In this document: positions 26,243 through 35,803 of the stretch, piece after piece | How the letters are laid out: every line of letters starts with the position of its first letter | Numbering within the stretch: the first letter of the stretch is position 1 | Source: Proteiniphilum saccharofermentans | GTDB taxonomy: Bacteria > Bacteroidota > Bacteroidia > Bacteroidales > Dysgonomonadaceae | Reading direction: 5' to 3' | DNA: 64,000 nt | NCBI RefSeq assembly: GCF_900095135.1 | Contig: NZ_LT605205.1 | Span: forward strand, 3,348,001 to 3,412,000 | Notes under the pieces: model-generated | What the model was told of the DNA's origin: nothing | What the model saw: the letters and a program-made list of their open reading frames with translations, nothing else | The model's database searches: none | Made by a program: the position numbers and the translations under genes

Positions 26243-27166
26243 TTATTCCGACATATTTTTGATATACGGTAAATCGACAAGATTATCAAATCCATAAAAT
26301 TGTTCGGCATTGGCCCGAAGGAATTGTCTCTTTTCTTCTTCGGTAAGCAAGTCCGATTTCAGCACAAAATCATACGACATACGGTATGTAATAGCTGTGA
26401 CGGTGCGGGGATAATCAGATCCCCACATCAATTTTTCCATCCCCACCAACGAAGCGGCTTCTTTAATTGCCCGGACAGCTCCTTTGAAAGGATAGAACTC
26501 GTCATTGAACAACCAGGTAATGCCTCCCGATTCTATCATTACATTCTCGTGTCCGGCCAATTTAATTTGCCCGGTCCACTGAGGACGGGTAACCATTCCA
26601 AAATGGCCTATGGCAATCTTTAATCCGGGATATTCAGCGATTACTTCTTCCATCTCGGCAACCTGGGCCGCCCCGTCCGCGAGGTCAATCGACAGCAAAA
26701 TACAATTTTTTTCCATCAATTCAAAAACCTGCATCATCTCATTGCATGTAAGATAGATTCTTTTGTCAGGCAATAAAAACCGGTTAGCAGGCAGTTTAAT
26801 GGCCCTGAATCCCTGTCGGATCAATTGTACGGCATGCTGTAAATACCCCTCCTTACGGACATCGACCATGCCACAACAGAGAAACCGGTCAGGATATTTC
26901 TGTTGTACCTCCCAAAGATAATCATTTTGGAGCCCGTCGATATATTCCTGGGTAATCACCGCTGCCGACACCTGCGCATAATCCATATTCGACAAAAAGA
27001 TTTCGGCCGTGTTTCGTCCGTCGGTGATAAACGGGGGTAGCATCTGGCGGATCTCACCCATAAAGAGTGATTTGCCATTATCCAGGGTCTGTATCCGCTG
27101 CCCGTTGACTTCGGTATCCTGCCGGAGCCATAGATGGGCATGGGCATCAATGATGGTATAATCCAT
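26243..27166 (-). CDS. amidohydrolase-2 family protein, candidate sugar lactonase
   Basis: Cytoplasmic TIM-barrel metal hydrolase of 307 residues with an N-terminal DAHAHLW (His9, His11), central IGHFGMV and C-terminal MWGSDYPRTV, the metal and catalytic motifs of amidohydrolase-2 enzymes. That family includes sugar lactonases such as L-fucono- and L-rhamnono-lactonases. There is no signal peptide. The gene starts six bases after the stop of the LgoD-like dehydrogenase and follows the L-galactose-dehydrogenase-like reductase. A lactonase hydrolysing L-galactono- or L-fucono-lactone would fill the missing step between them. That role is inferred from context; a decarboxylase-type or other hydrolase activity is also possible. 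Confidence 0.75.
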   Translation of the reverse strand: MDYTIIDAHAHLWLRQDTEVNGQRIQTLDNGKSLFMGEIRQMLPPFITDGRNTAEIFLSNMDYAQVSAAVITQEYIDGLQNDYLWEVQQKYPDRFLCCGMVDVRKEGYLQHAVQLIRQGFRAIKLPANRFLLPDKRIYLTCNEMMQVFELMEKNCILLSIDLADGAAQVAEMEEVIAEYPGLKIAIGHFGMVTRPQWTGQIKLAGHENVMIESGGITWLFNDEFYPFKGAVRAIKEAASLVGMEKLMWGSDYPRTVTAITYRMSYDFVLKSDLLTEEEKRQFLRANAEQFYGFDNLVDLPYIKNMSE

Positions 27167-27171
27167 ACCAG

Positions 27172-28185
27172 TTAAAATTTAATAAATATTCTAAATACTT
27201 TTCCCGTATTCTCCGACCAGTATTCCAACGCTTCCTGTCCCTTTTCAGGGGGATAGATTGCGGTGACAAAGGTATCGGGTAGCTCGTTCCGCTTTACATA
27301 TTCCATCACTGCCCGGAAATCTTCCGGCAGCGCATTGCGCGATCCCCTGATATCCAGTTCTTTTGCAACAAAATATTTGGTTTCGAAAGCAACTTCCGAT
27401 TTGGCATAACCGATATATACCACCCTTCCGGTGAAGGCAACTTCGTCCACTGCCATGCGGTAAGTGGCCGGTGCTCCTACCGCTTCAATAACAACATCCG
27501 GACCCATATTCCGCGTAATTTCCATCAAACGGGAATGCAGGTCTTCCGTTGCCGAATTGATCTTGTATTGTGCTCCTAACTTTTCCGCCAGTTGTAACTT
27601 CTCATCATCCAGATCGACCACAATCACACGGGCTCCACGTAATACGGAGCGAATGACAGCACCTATGCCGATCATCCCGCAACCAATCACCATCACCATA
27701 TCGAGATCCGTCACTTGCGCCCTTGAGACCGCATGAAATCCGACGCTCAGGGGTTCGATCAACGCAAGATCCCGGCCCGAGATAGCATCATCCGCGATCA
27801 CCTTCTGCCACGGAACAACCATATATTCACTCATCGCCCCGTCGCGTTGCACACCTAACGTCTGATTAAACTGACAAGCGTTGACGCGTCCGTTGCGACA
27901 CGACGGACATTTCCCACAACTGGTATAGGGATTCACCGTACAGGGCATCCCCTCCCTGATTGTATCGGGTACACCTGTGGTAGTCTTTTCCACCACGGCG
28001 CTGATCTCATGGCCGGGAATAACCGGCATCTTCACCATCGGGTTCCTGCCCAGGAAGGTGTTCAGATCGGATCCGCAGAAACCGACATGCTTTATTTTCA
28101 ACAATACTTCACCATGCTGAGGTACCGGTTTCTCTTTCTCAACCAATGCGACCTGTTTACTATCTAAAATACTGAGAGATTTCAT
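27172..28185 (-). CDS. zinc-dependent MDR dehydrogenase, LgoD/RspB-like
   Basis: NAD(P)-dependent medium-chain dehydrogenase of 337 residues. Catalytic zinc ligands are Cys37 (FCGSD) and His59/Glu60 (PGHE). The structural zinc site is Cys90, Cys93, Cys96 and Cys104 (CGKCPSCRNGRVNAC). The Rossmann motif is VIGCGMIGIGAV. From memory of E. coli LgoD (YjjN, L-galactonate 5-dehydrogenase), the segment GSRNALPEDFRAVMEY and the overall length match well. That enzyme makes D-tagaturonate from L-galactonate. With the reductase upstream and the amidohydrolase downstream it would complete L-galactose to D-tagaturonate. L-threonine- or sorbitol-dehydrogenase-like activity cannot be excluded. Confidence 0.8.
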   Translation of the reverse strand: MKSLSILDSKQVALVEKEKPVPQHGEVLLKIKHVGFCGSDLNTFLGRNPMVKMPVIPGHEISAVVEKTTTGVPDTIREGMPCTVNPYTSCGKCPSCRNGRVNACQFNQTLGVQRDGAMSEYMVVPWQKVIADDAISGRDLALIEPLSVGFHAVSRAQVTDLDMVMVIGCGMIGIGAVIRSVLRGARVIVVDLDDEKLQLAEKLGAQYKINSATEDLHSRLMEITRNMGPDVVIEAVGAPATYRMAVDEVAFTGRVVYIGYAKSEVAFETKYFVAKELDIRGSRNALPEDFRAVMEYVKRNELPDTFVTAIYPPEKGQEALEYWSENTGKVFRIFIKF

Positions 28186-28286
28186 ATTTATTTTTCACAT
28201 TATCATTACTCGTCGGGATCATTCAATCGACTTACATACTCGTTTCACACGATTATTTTAATCATGTCGGTTCCATCTTATATTGT

Positions 28287-29219
28287 TCAACTGTTCAACC
28301 ACGTATCACGGAAACGGGGTTTCAGAATTCTTCTTACATCTTCCAGCAATTCCTCATCCAATGGCTCGTTCGCCCATTCTATATTGTTGATCACAGAGGA
28401 TGCCCGTGTAGTGCTGAATAAGGTAGTAACGATCCGCGGATTGGAAACCGAATACTGCACAGCCAGTTTTTCAATACTTTTCCCTTTGCTCCTGCAAAAA
28501 TCAGCCGCTTTCTTACACAGGGTTTTTAACGGTTCCGGCGCAGGGTGCCAGTCGGGCGCTCCTCTTTCGGTAAGCAATCCCATTGAGAAGGGGGATGCAT
28601 TGATCACGCCGATACCGTGTTGTTCAAAGAAATCCAGATAATCGACCAACGAATCATCATTCAGGGTGAAATGGCAAAACGACAGCACTGTCTCTACGGT
28701 ACCAGGCGGAACATGCTCAATCACATAGACAAAATGGCGCAGTGTCAGGTTGGTGATCCCGACATGTTTTACAATCCCTTTGTCTCGCAACTCAACCAAA
28801 GCTGGAAGCGTCTCATTACATACAAGATCCAGATCGGCAAACTCAATATCATGGACATTGATCAGATCAATATAATCCACATTCAACCTTTCCATGCTTT
28901 CGTAGACGCTTTCCACAGCTCTTCCTGCCGAGTAATCCCAATAGTTATTACCGTCTTTACCGTATCGTCCCACTTTTGTAGAAAGATAGTAACTGTTTCT
29001 GGTAATATTTTTCAATGCCTTCCCCAGAATGATCTCTGCTTTCAGGTGTCCGTAATAGGGTGATACATCAATAAAATTGATCCCTTTTTCCACAGCAGTA
29101 TGGACTGCTTCAATCCCTTCGTTTTCCTTCAGGGAATGAAAAACGCCTCCCAGTGAGGATGCACCGAAGCTTAAAGGAAAGACCTTCATTCCTGTTTTTC
29201 CAAGTTCTCTTTGTTCCAT
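28287..29219 (-). CDS. aldo/keto reductase resembling plant L-galactose dehydrogenase
   Basis: NAD(P)-linked oxidoreductase of the AKR superfamily, 310 residues from the ATG at 29219 (a TTG at 29228 adds three residues). The tetrad is visible: Asp51 and Tyr56 (INFIDVSPYYG), Lys82 (STKVGRYG), His123 (NVHDIEF). Several segments recall plant L-galactose dehydrogenase as I remember it: GINFxDxSPYYG, HDIEF, VPPGTV, LSFCHFTLND, INASPFSMGLLTERG-PxWHPA and CRSKGKSIEKLAVQYS. The same subfamily contains bacterial L-fucose dehydrogenases. The reaction would be C1 oxidation of L-galactose or L-fucose to the lactone. No signal peptide. It is about 100 bases upstream of the LgoD-like gene. Confidence 0.85.
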   Translation of the reverse strand: MEQRELGKTGMKVFPLSFGASSLGGVFHSLKENEGIEAVHTAVEKGINFIDVSPYYGHLKAEIILGKALKNITRNSYYLSTKVGRYGKDGNNYWDYSAGRAVESVYESMERLNVDYIDLINVHDIEFADLDLVCNETLPALVELRDKGIVKHVGITNLTLRHFVYVIEHVPPGTVETVLSFCHFTLNDDSLVDYLDFFEQHGIGVINASPFSMGLLTERGAPDWHPAPEPLKTLCKKAADFCRSKGKSIEKLAVQYSVSNPRIVTTLFSTTRASSVINNIEWANEPLDEELLEDVRRILKPRFRDTWLNS

Positions 29220-29310
29220 ATCTTCCAATAGGCATAATATTGATTACGGAATAAGATAACAGACAACCAGACATCTAATATATCTTATTCGATATAAACT
29301 ATAATAACAA

Positions 29311-31932
29311 TTACTTTTTCTGATGCTTCTCACCAAAATCTGTCTGCTGCCGCTCCACTTCGTCCAACGCTTTTCTGATCTGCTCTTCACTCATCGGTTC
29401 TTCTACCGGTCGTTTTACATCGAAAAATCCGGGTCCTCCGGAATAGTCATCGTCCTCTTCCAGGTAATTCATTTCCCTCACAGGAGCGACACTCTCTATC
29501 TCAATTTCAGCGGGCGTGGGAGCATGTGCCCCTTCAAATAACACGCGTGCCTTGACGGTTATTTTACCAGGAGTTTTGGTCGACCGGATCAATACGGGCG
29601 CCGACCCGAACTCTACAGCCCGGGGGTTGGCGCCGATATGCGCGTCTCCGATAATGGTTCCCTCTCCCTCTACGGAAAAGAGGATATTCTCTTTGGCCAG
29701 CCTCTTCACATTGCCGTTGTCATCGGTCACTTCAGCCACTACCGTCACAAAATCGGAGCCGTCCGCAACCAGCGATGTTCCTTCATGATCGACATACAGC
29801 CTGAGTTTCGTGGAACGTCTCGACGGCATCTTTGTAGTAGTAGCTACCACTTTTCCATCGATAATCCCTTCTGCCACGAAACGGATCTTTTGCCAGTTTT
29901 TCTGTACGTAGGTATATTCTCTCATCTCCCAAAAGTCAAAAACATCCTTGAATACCACGGGAACATACGGAATTCCATTCACCCCGTTTTCCACTTTCTG
30001 TACGATCGTATCCGTTTCATAGACAATCAGGCGTACCGAATCGCAGTTACTGAATACCACCACGTCACTGCCGGAGAAAGGTGTGATCTCGTGGGCGATA
30101 AACACCATGGGCCCTGTCTCGGCTACCGGATGCGATATTTCCGGATCAACCTGACTTTTAAACAGCTGAAAGGCGTATTTCGGTTGACGGAAAGCATCGA
30201 AAATACCGCCGAAATAGGGATCGGGATGATAACCGCGCTGATGATCGAACGGATGCCAGTGCGCTCCACCGATAAACTGCCCTGTAGTGTTGAACATATC
30301 CCCATAGGATTGGGCCAGTGATAACGCCTGCACCAATTGAGGATGCTCACCCCAGCTTCTGGATGCCCTGTTATTGTTATTATGGGCATACCAGTCATCC
30401 ACATTTTCGCCGAATTCACGGGTAAAGATACTCTGTTTTACCTTACCTTCATCGGTCGGCCAGCCATACACCAAATCATAATGATCCGCAATCCCTTCGG
30501 AATGAAGGTCACCCGCCGCTACCGGAGCACCCGGGTAAGGGTATTCCTCCTTCGTGATCTTCAATGCCTCTAACGAAAAATCAAGAGGGAAGCGGGTTTC
30601 GTTTAAGATCGGTTCCCAGACGAGCACCGAGGGGTGGTTCCTGTCACGGCGGATCATTTGCCGGTTGTTTTCCTGTGCCAAACGTCCGAATTCCGAATCT
30701 TTGTTCCAATACTGCCAGCCGGGAGTGGCTACGATCACAAAAAGCCCCAGTTCATCACAGGCATCCATAAAGGCGGGATCCTGCGGATAATGGGCCGCAC
30801 GGATGATTTCGCATCCGGCATCACGCAGCTTTTTCGCGTCACGCCATTGTTGTGAGTTGGGTACTGCATTACCTACGTATGCAAAATCCTGATGGCGGTT
30901 CGCTCCGATGAGCTGACCGTAGGGTTTCCCGTTCAGATAGAACCCGTCTTTTCCCCGGAATTCCGCTTTCCTTATTCCGATACGTGTGGTACCACCGTCC
31001 AGCGGTGTATTCCCGTCCAACACCCTCGAATTGATCCGGTAGAGGTACGGACTACGGGGCGACCAAAGGTCCGGATTTTCCACGGTCATCTTTTGTTTCA
31101 CGGCTTTGCTCTCTCCGGGGCCAAGCCGTACCTGCTTCCTGTCCGATCGCAACACATTGCCTTCGCTATCACAAAGTTCGGTCAACAGCACCACACTTCT
31201 GCTTCTGGTATCCCTGTTCCGGATATCGGTATCCACAAAAATATCGGCGCTTTTTTCACTGATATTGTCGTAGTGAACGAATACCCCTCCGCCTGCCACT
31301 TTGTTGGCCTCTACCGCATCGGTAATGGCGACTTTTGCTTTTGCCATCATCCACACATCCCGGTAAATTCCTCCGTGATAGGCGAAATCGAGCGTGTATT
31401 GCGGCTTTCCCGGTGGATACCCCTTGTCGTCGCTATTATCGGCAAATACCGCCACTAGGCAGGTATCCCCTGCCTGCACACCGGCATCGGTCAACGAAAC
31501 CGTAAAGGGAAGGTATCCCCCGATATGTTCTTTTACTTTTCTGCCGTTGATATATACGATCGATTTCCCCATAACGGCTTCAAAATAAAGGGATACATCT
31601 CTGTTCGTTAGTGACTGGTCGACCACAAAATGTTTCCTGTACCAGGCAGGTCCCTGGTAATTGCGGTTGCCGCTCGCTTCAGCCGGCATCAGTTCAACGG
31701 TATGGGGAATAGAAACCACCCTCCATGAGGAGTCGTCCAACCGGGGAGATTCCCCGTTATCCACATCTCCCTTATGATATCGCCATCCGGGATTAAAATT
31801 ATAGATGATCCGTCCGCTCTTTTCCAGGTCAAAAAAACCGGCTACGGATGTCTCCGGGTTATTGGCCAATATACCGGGTTGAATACCGAAGAAAAGGATC
31901 GCTATACATAGCAATGTCTGATTTTTTCTCAT
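29311..31932 (-). CDS. secreted GH2-family glycosidase
   Basis: An 873-residue exported protein (signal peptide about 1-23). Order of domains: GH2 sugar-binding jelly roll (about 40-215, WRYHKGDVDNGESPRLDDSSWRVVSIPHTVEL and the RKHFVVDQSL region), immunoglobulin-like GH2 domain (about 216-325), TIM barrel (about 327-605), then Ig-like and DUF4982-type C-terminal domains (about 620-830, including VVAEVTDDNGNVKRLAKENILFSVEGEGTIIGDA). The acid/base is Glu445 in WEPILNETRFP; the nucleophile is probably Glu506 in FTREFGE. The charged tail (residues 830-873) is unusual. Likely beta-galactosidase or another beta-glycosidase; specificity is not readable. Confidence 0.9.
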   Translation of the reverse strand: MRKNQTLLCIAILFFGIQPGILANNPETSVAGFFDLEKSGRIIYNFNPGWRYHKGDVDNGESPRLDDSSWRVVSIPHTVELMPAEASGNRNYQGPAWYRKHFVVDQSLTNRDVSLYFEAVMGKSIVYINGRKVKEHIGGYLPFTVSLTDAGVQAGDTCLVAVFADNSDDKGYPPGKPQYTLDFAYHGGIYRDVWMMAKAKVAITDAVEANKVAGGGVFVHYDNISEKSADIFVDTDIRNRDTRSRSVVLLTELCDSEGNVLRSDRKQVRLGPGESKAVKQKMTVENPDLWSPRSPYLYRINSRVLDGNTPLDGGTTRIGIRKAEFRGKDGFYLNGKPYGQLIGANRHQDFAYVGNAVPNSQQWRDAKKLRDAGCEIIRAAHYPQDPAFMDACDELGLFVIVATPGWQYWNKDSEFGRLAQENNRQMIRRDRNHPSVLVWEPILNETRFPLDFSLEALKITKEEYPYPGAPVAAGDLHSEGIADHYDLVYGWPTDEGKVKQSIFTREFGENVDDWYAHNNNNRASRSWGEHPQLVQALSLAQSYGDMFNTTGQFIGGAHWHPFDHQRGYHPDPYFGGIFDAFRQPKYAFQLFKSQVDPEISHPVAETGPMVFIAHEITPFSGSDVVVFSNCDSVRLIVYETDTIVQKVENGVNGIPYVPVVFKDVFDFWEMREYTYVQKNWQKIRFVAEGIIDGKVVATTTKMPSRRSTKLRLYVDHEGTSLVADGSDFVTVVAEVTDDNGNVKRLAKENILFSVEGEGTIIGDAHIGANPRAVEFGSAPVLIRSTKTPGKITVKARVLFEGAHAPTPAEIEIESVAPVREMNYLEEDDDYSGGPGFFDVKRPVEEPMSEEQIRKALDEVERQQTDFGEKHQKK

Positions 31933-31969
31933 TACTTATCGTTTATTATTTATCATTTGTAGGATAACA

Positions 31970-32014
31970 GCAACTAAACAGGAGACATCCCAAATTTACA
32001 TACGAAACTTCAGT
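31970..32014 (+). repeat. locus repeat family, degenerate copy E
   Basis: GCAACTAAACAGGAGAC joined to AAATTTACATACGAAACTTCAGT. Both parts recur in the full-length hairpin repeats: GCAACTAAAAC-GGAGACC at 35804 and AAATTTGCATACGAAACTT at 42449. The central hairpin is missing here. It lies in the leader of the GH2 gene at 31932. Confidence 0.5.
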
Positions 32015-32020
32015 CATTTA

Positions 32021-34321
32021 TCATCTATCACCTATCATGTTTATTACGTCTTTCAACCTGTGGGAAGGCGAGACATTCAGCTTTCCCAGTTTTCCGTTCA
32101 CAAGCTCAGCCTCAACAATTGTATTGCCGCTCAGATGCAGTTTAAAGTGGACGTTCCACTCTTTGGGCCATGCAGGGAACAGGTAGATTTTGTCGTCCAC
32201 CGTCTGCACAAGCATTTCCTGTAATCCTATCATACCGCTCCCGCCCCAATTATGGTCGGGTGTCCAATCGAATCCGGGTCCCCAGAATGCGGGAAAACGA
32301 AAAGGGCCATCGGCCATCTTCAGCAATGTCAACCGCTTCGCTTCATCAGTGAGTCCCAGGCAAGCCGCAAAAATATTATCCTGCTTCCAGCCGACATGAC
32401 TCCTGAACTTCAGCATATCGGGATCGTACAGGTAGGTATTGATCGCCAAATGGATATCTTTTTTCCCGATACCATACAGGCGCCAGGGAAAAACCGGGTA
32501 CAACTGGGGGGACTCCACATTATTTACCCGCTCCCACAATCTTGCCGGGGCAATCAGTTCCCTGCCGTCCATTACACGGGTAGTGATAGGCGGAATACGG
32601 GATAACATACCCTCCCACTTTTCTTTGTCCACAGGGTGGTTGTCTAACGCCACCAGCCTCTCCAGCACAACCGTCAATGCCGCGACAGTGGGGGTCGCAT
32701 TATATGCCATTTTATAGGTTTCACACGCCGTGCCGGGATATAAAACCAGATGACCGTTTTCATCCAACGATTTGGCACCTCTTCTCTTCGCAAGACGGGT
32801 ATAATGTTCATCGAAAAAGGTGAGACAACTCTCTATAAACGGAATATACCGGGTGATGTCGCTGTTATTGTACGCGTTGGTCTCCAATATCATCAGGCAA
32901 AATTCCAGGACCGTATCCCATTGATACTCCAACCAGGCGTTGTACTCGATACCCTTGTCGAAATAGTCGGGCCTTTTCCATCCGTATTCACTTGGGTTGG
33001 GCAAACCGAAATTCTCCATCTGTTCGGTAAAACAGGCACCGTCATGTCCCCAGTAGCTCTGCGATCGGATTTCGGCATTTCTCAGGATACGCAGGTAAAA
33101 ATCAAATTGCGCACCCATCATATCAAAATCCCCGCTTTTCAGCATTGGAAAATATACCAGGCGTTGGTTCTGCGCGGTGAAGGTGCCGCCGCCCCATTTC
33201 CTGTAATCGGGCGTAAAAGCCTGTGTTGAATCGACGAACACGGGATCGAATGTAAACAGCCCGCCATTGAATTTGGTCGGATAAGCACCATAGGCATTGC
33301 ATCCCAGCATATAACGGAAGAGTTGATAGTTCCGTCCTGTTTTCCATGCTTCCGATCCTTTCCTGTCCTTATCTATAATGATATAACTCCTTTCCCAGTA
33401 ATCCTGCCACCATTTCTGTGCAGTTTGTTTTGCCGACAGCACATCCGCCTGACGGGAAATCCGATCCAATGCTTTTTTCCAGTCGTCGATACCCTCTTCC
33501 TGCGCAGTATGCAAAGCCACACAGATACGATGTCCGGAAGCCGGTTTTTTACTTTTAAGCGACCAGAATTGATAGTCTGTATCCATATACGTTCCATACC
33601 CCGTGTGACTGTATTTCAGATTATCGCCCCATAATTTTCCGCCCGAGATCAGGTTTTCCAGCGGATTGAAAAATCTGTTTTTCACCGAGTCCAGTCCCTG
33701 CTGAGAAACAGTTACATCGAAAATGGTCGGTGAACTGTTCCTGTGATAAAAGCAGACGGCTTCTTTTTCGACTTCTATGATGTCACTCTTTGTGAATAAC
33801 TTTTCAGGCAGCGCCCATTTATAGGAATTCTGGTTCCCCTCTCCTTTTCTCACCAAACGGTCCTTATATCGCCAGTTTTCGTAAAACACTTCGGTTTCAA
33901 CCTTCTCTTTACTGTTTACTTCTACATGAATAATGGGATTATGTACATCCACCCATACCTCTATTGCCGTAGTGCCGCCCCTTATTATCACTTTACCGTC
34001 AGACAGATTGAGCGTTTGACTGAAATCGTTATCCCGGAAAGGATTGGGTGTCAACCTGAGACGAACGCGCCCGGATTTTAACAGGGTATTGTTCTCGTCG
34101 AACGAACCACTGCGCGAAATATAGAACAGGACATCATCCTTCTCCACCCACACATTCAGGCCGATATCCCCGCCCCCGCACGGCATCGACTCATGGGAGC
34201 CGGCGCTTTGTGAGGTCCATACAGGGTTATATATATCCATCCTGTTACCCGGTGGTTGCGAATAACAAAAAACAGGAATGCAAACAACTAAAAATCCTAT
34301 AATTAATTGTCGGTTCATCAT
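32021..34321 (-). CDS. secreted GH95-like (DUF5703-type) glycosidase
   Basis: A 766-residue exported protein (signal about 1-21, ending VFCYSQ). The N-terminal beta domain has NPVWTSQSAGSHESMPCGGGDIGLNVWV and SGSFDENNTLLKSGRVRLRL, as in DUF5703. The middle, about residues 290-690, is an alpha-helical toroid (FRYMLGCNAYGAYPTKFNGGLFTFDP, WGHDGACFTEQMENFGLP, CETYKMAYNATPTVAALTVVLERL). The C-terminal part, GGSGMIGLQEMLVQTVDDKIYLFPAWPKEWNVHFKL, closely resembles the end of GH95 enzymes. GH95 members are alpha-L-fucosidases and alpha-L-galactosidases, which would suit the downstream L-galactose/L-fucose oxidation genes (inference). I chose the ATG at 34321, which overlaps the esterase stop as TGATG, so translation is coupled; the GTG at 34324 is less likely. 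Confidence 0.75.
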   Translation of the reverse strand: MMNRQLIIGFLVVCIPVFCYSQPPGNRMDIYNPVWTSQSAGSHESMPCGGGDIGLNVWVEKDDVLFYISRSGSFDENNTLLKSGRVRLRLTPNPFRDNDFSQTLNLSDGKVIIRGGTTAIEVWVDVHNPIIHVEVNSKEKVETEVFYENWRYKDRLVRKGEGNQNSYKWALPEKLFTKSDIIEVEKEAVCFYHRNSSPTIFDVTVSQQGLDSVKNRFFNPLENLISGGKLWGDNLKYSHTGYGTYMDTDYQFWSLKSKKPASGHRICVALHTAQEEGIDDWKKALDRISRQADVLSAKQTAQKWWQDYWERSYIIIDKDRKGSEAWKTGRNYQLFRYMLGCNAYGAYPTKFNGGLFTFDPVFVDSTQAFTPDYRKWGGGTFTAQNQRLVYFPMLKSGDFDMMGAQFDFYLRILRNAEIRSQSYWGHDGACFTEQMENFGLPNPSEYGWKRPDYFDKGIEYNAWLEYQWDTVLEFCLMILETNAYNNSDITRYIPFIESCLTFFDEHYTRLAKRRGAKSLDENGHLVLYPGTACETYKMAYNATPTVAALTVVLERLVALDNHPVDKEKWEGMLSRIPPITTRVMDGRELIAPARLWERVNNVESPQLYPVFPWRLYGIGKKDIHLAINTYLYDPDMLKFRSHVGWKQDNIFAACLGLTDEAKRLTLLKMADGPFRFPAFWGPGFDWTPDHNWGGSGMIGLQEMLVQTVDDKIYLFPAWPKEWNVHFKLHLSGNTIVEAELVNGKLGKLNVSPSHRLKDVINMIGDR

Positions 34322-35757
34322 CACCAGTTATCTGTTCTGAAAGAAGATACGGGTAATCCCTCGGTCCCGAAGAGATCCCCTTCCACATAATTCTCAAACG
34401 CATAGCGTACGGCCACAGGCTCCTTCACCATATCCGCTTTCACATACACTTTACTTCGGCTTATCCATGCTTCGGCTTTGTGGAATTGCCTGTCGCTTCC
34501 CGCTATTGTAAAATGATTCAATTCACCGTTCAATGCGGTGATCCACATATCGGTCCTGTCGAAACTCAGGATGACCGTATCTCCCCGGATCTCCATTTCT
34601 TTGTAAACGGGCGAGTCTGCCGTAATTCCTTCGATCTTATAGGTTTTTGCCAGAGCCTGTAATGCCAGCCGCTCTCCGGGAACCTGCTTTTTTGCGGGAT
34701 GGATCCCCTTTTCCGATCCGGCATCCAGCAAAACCACCATTCCCGAATTTTCAATCGCTCTCTCCGCATTCAACTGCGCTTCCCTCAAATAAGCCGAATT
34801 AATCACCTCTTCCCCTTCCGGTGTGACCAATGCATAGTCGTACGGGGCTATCTGGCAATAATAAAACGGAAAAGGGCCTTGATCCCATTTTGATCTCCAC
34901 CCGTCCACCATGGTTTTAAACAGGTCGGTATAGTTGTGATAACGGTCATAATTGGATTCTCCCTGATACCAGATCACTCCCCGGATTGAAAAACCAACCA
35001 GCGGAGAGATCATCGCATTGTAAAGCGTCGTGGGCGTCCTGTTTTTCTCCCTGATATCGCTCTCCTTTTCCGGCAGACGGACTTCCGGGAATGACTGTAA
35101 CATATCTGTTCCCATCCAGCCCTCAATCCATGATCCGCCCCAACTCGCACAAACCAGTCCTACGGGAACATCGAGTATCTCCTGCAGCAACCGTCCGAAA
35201 TAGTAGCCGGTAGCGCTGAATTCTTTTACAGAAGCAGGGGTTGCCGGTGCCCATTCGCCTGTCACATCTTCCTGGATAGCAAGGGTTGAATTTCTTTTTA
35301 CCGTAAACAGCCTGATCCGGGGATTGGCCGATTTCAGGATATCCATATTGGCATTCTCTACCGGCTGGTTCTTAAACCCTTTCATCGGCATCTCCATATT
35401 CGACTGGCCGGAACAGAGCCACACTTCACCGATCAGGATATCCTGCAGGGTAATGGAATTGTTTTCTTCTTTAAAAGTGATGGAATAGGGTCCGCCCGCC
35501 CCAGGTGTTTCAACCCTCAGCTTCCAGTACCCTCTGTTATCAGATTCGGTCACATATTCTTTATTGTTCCAGGAAGTGACTACAGTGACCCGGTTGCCGG
35601 CGGACGTCTTTCCCCATAAAGGGGCATTGGTCTGCTGCTGCAGTACCATGCCGTCGGAAATAAAGGCCGGAAAAATAATATCGGCCTTTACTGTTGATCC
35701 TGCAAGAAACAGCAAACAAAAGAATATTGCTTTTAGAATTTTATCCATCCCATTCAT
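34321..35757 (-). CDS. secreted SASA-family carbohydrate O-acetylesterase
   Basis: SGNH-type esterase of the sialate O-acetylesterase (SASA) family, 478 residues with a signal peptide (about 1-25, ending STVKAD). An N-terminal Ig-like region (about 28-105) precedes block I WLCSGQSNMEMPM with nucleophile Ser119, GLVCASWGGSWIEGW and VIWYQGESNYDRY. The DxxH pair is seen as DAGSEKGIHP with His353. It should remove acetyl groups from sugars so that the glycosidases can act. Acetylated plant pectins such as RG-II carry such groups (established), but the actual substrate is inferred. The stop codon overlaps the start of the GH95-like gene. Confidence 0.92.
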   Translation of the reverse strand: MNGMDKILKAIFFCLLFLAGSTVKADIIFPAFISDGMVLQQQTNAPLWGKTSAGNRVTVVTSWNNKEYVTESDNRGYWKLRVETPGAGGPYSITFKEENNSITLQDILIGEVWLCSGQSNMEMPMKGFKNQPVENANMDILKSANPRIRLFTVKRNSTLAIQEDVTGEWAPATPASVKEFSATGYYFGRLLQEILDVPVGLVCASWGGSWIEGWMGTDMLQSFPEVRLPEKESDIREKNRTPTTLYNAMISPLVGFSIRGVIWYQGESNYDRYHNYTDLFKTMVDGWRSKWDQGPFPFYYCQIAPYDYALVTPEGEEVINSAYLREAQLNAERAIENSGMVVLLDAGSEKGIHPAKKQVPGERLALQALAKTYKIEGITADSPVYKEMEIRGDTVILSFDRTDMWITALNGELNHFTIAGSDRQFHKAEAWISRSKVYVKADMVKEPVAVRYAFENYVEGDLFGTEGLPVSSFRTDNW

Positions 35758-35803
35758 TTTATTTGTTACTCAGCTTTCGTATGTATCTTTGGAGAGTATA
35801 TAT

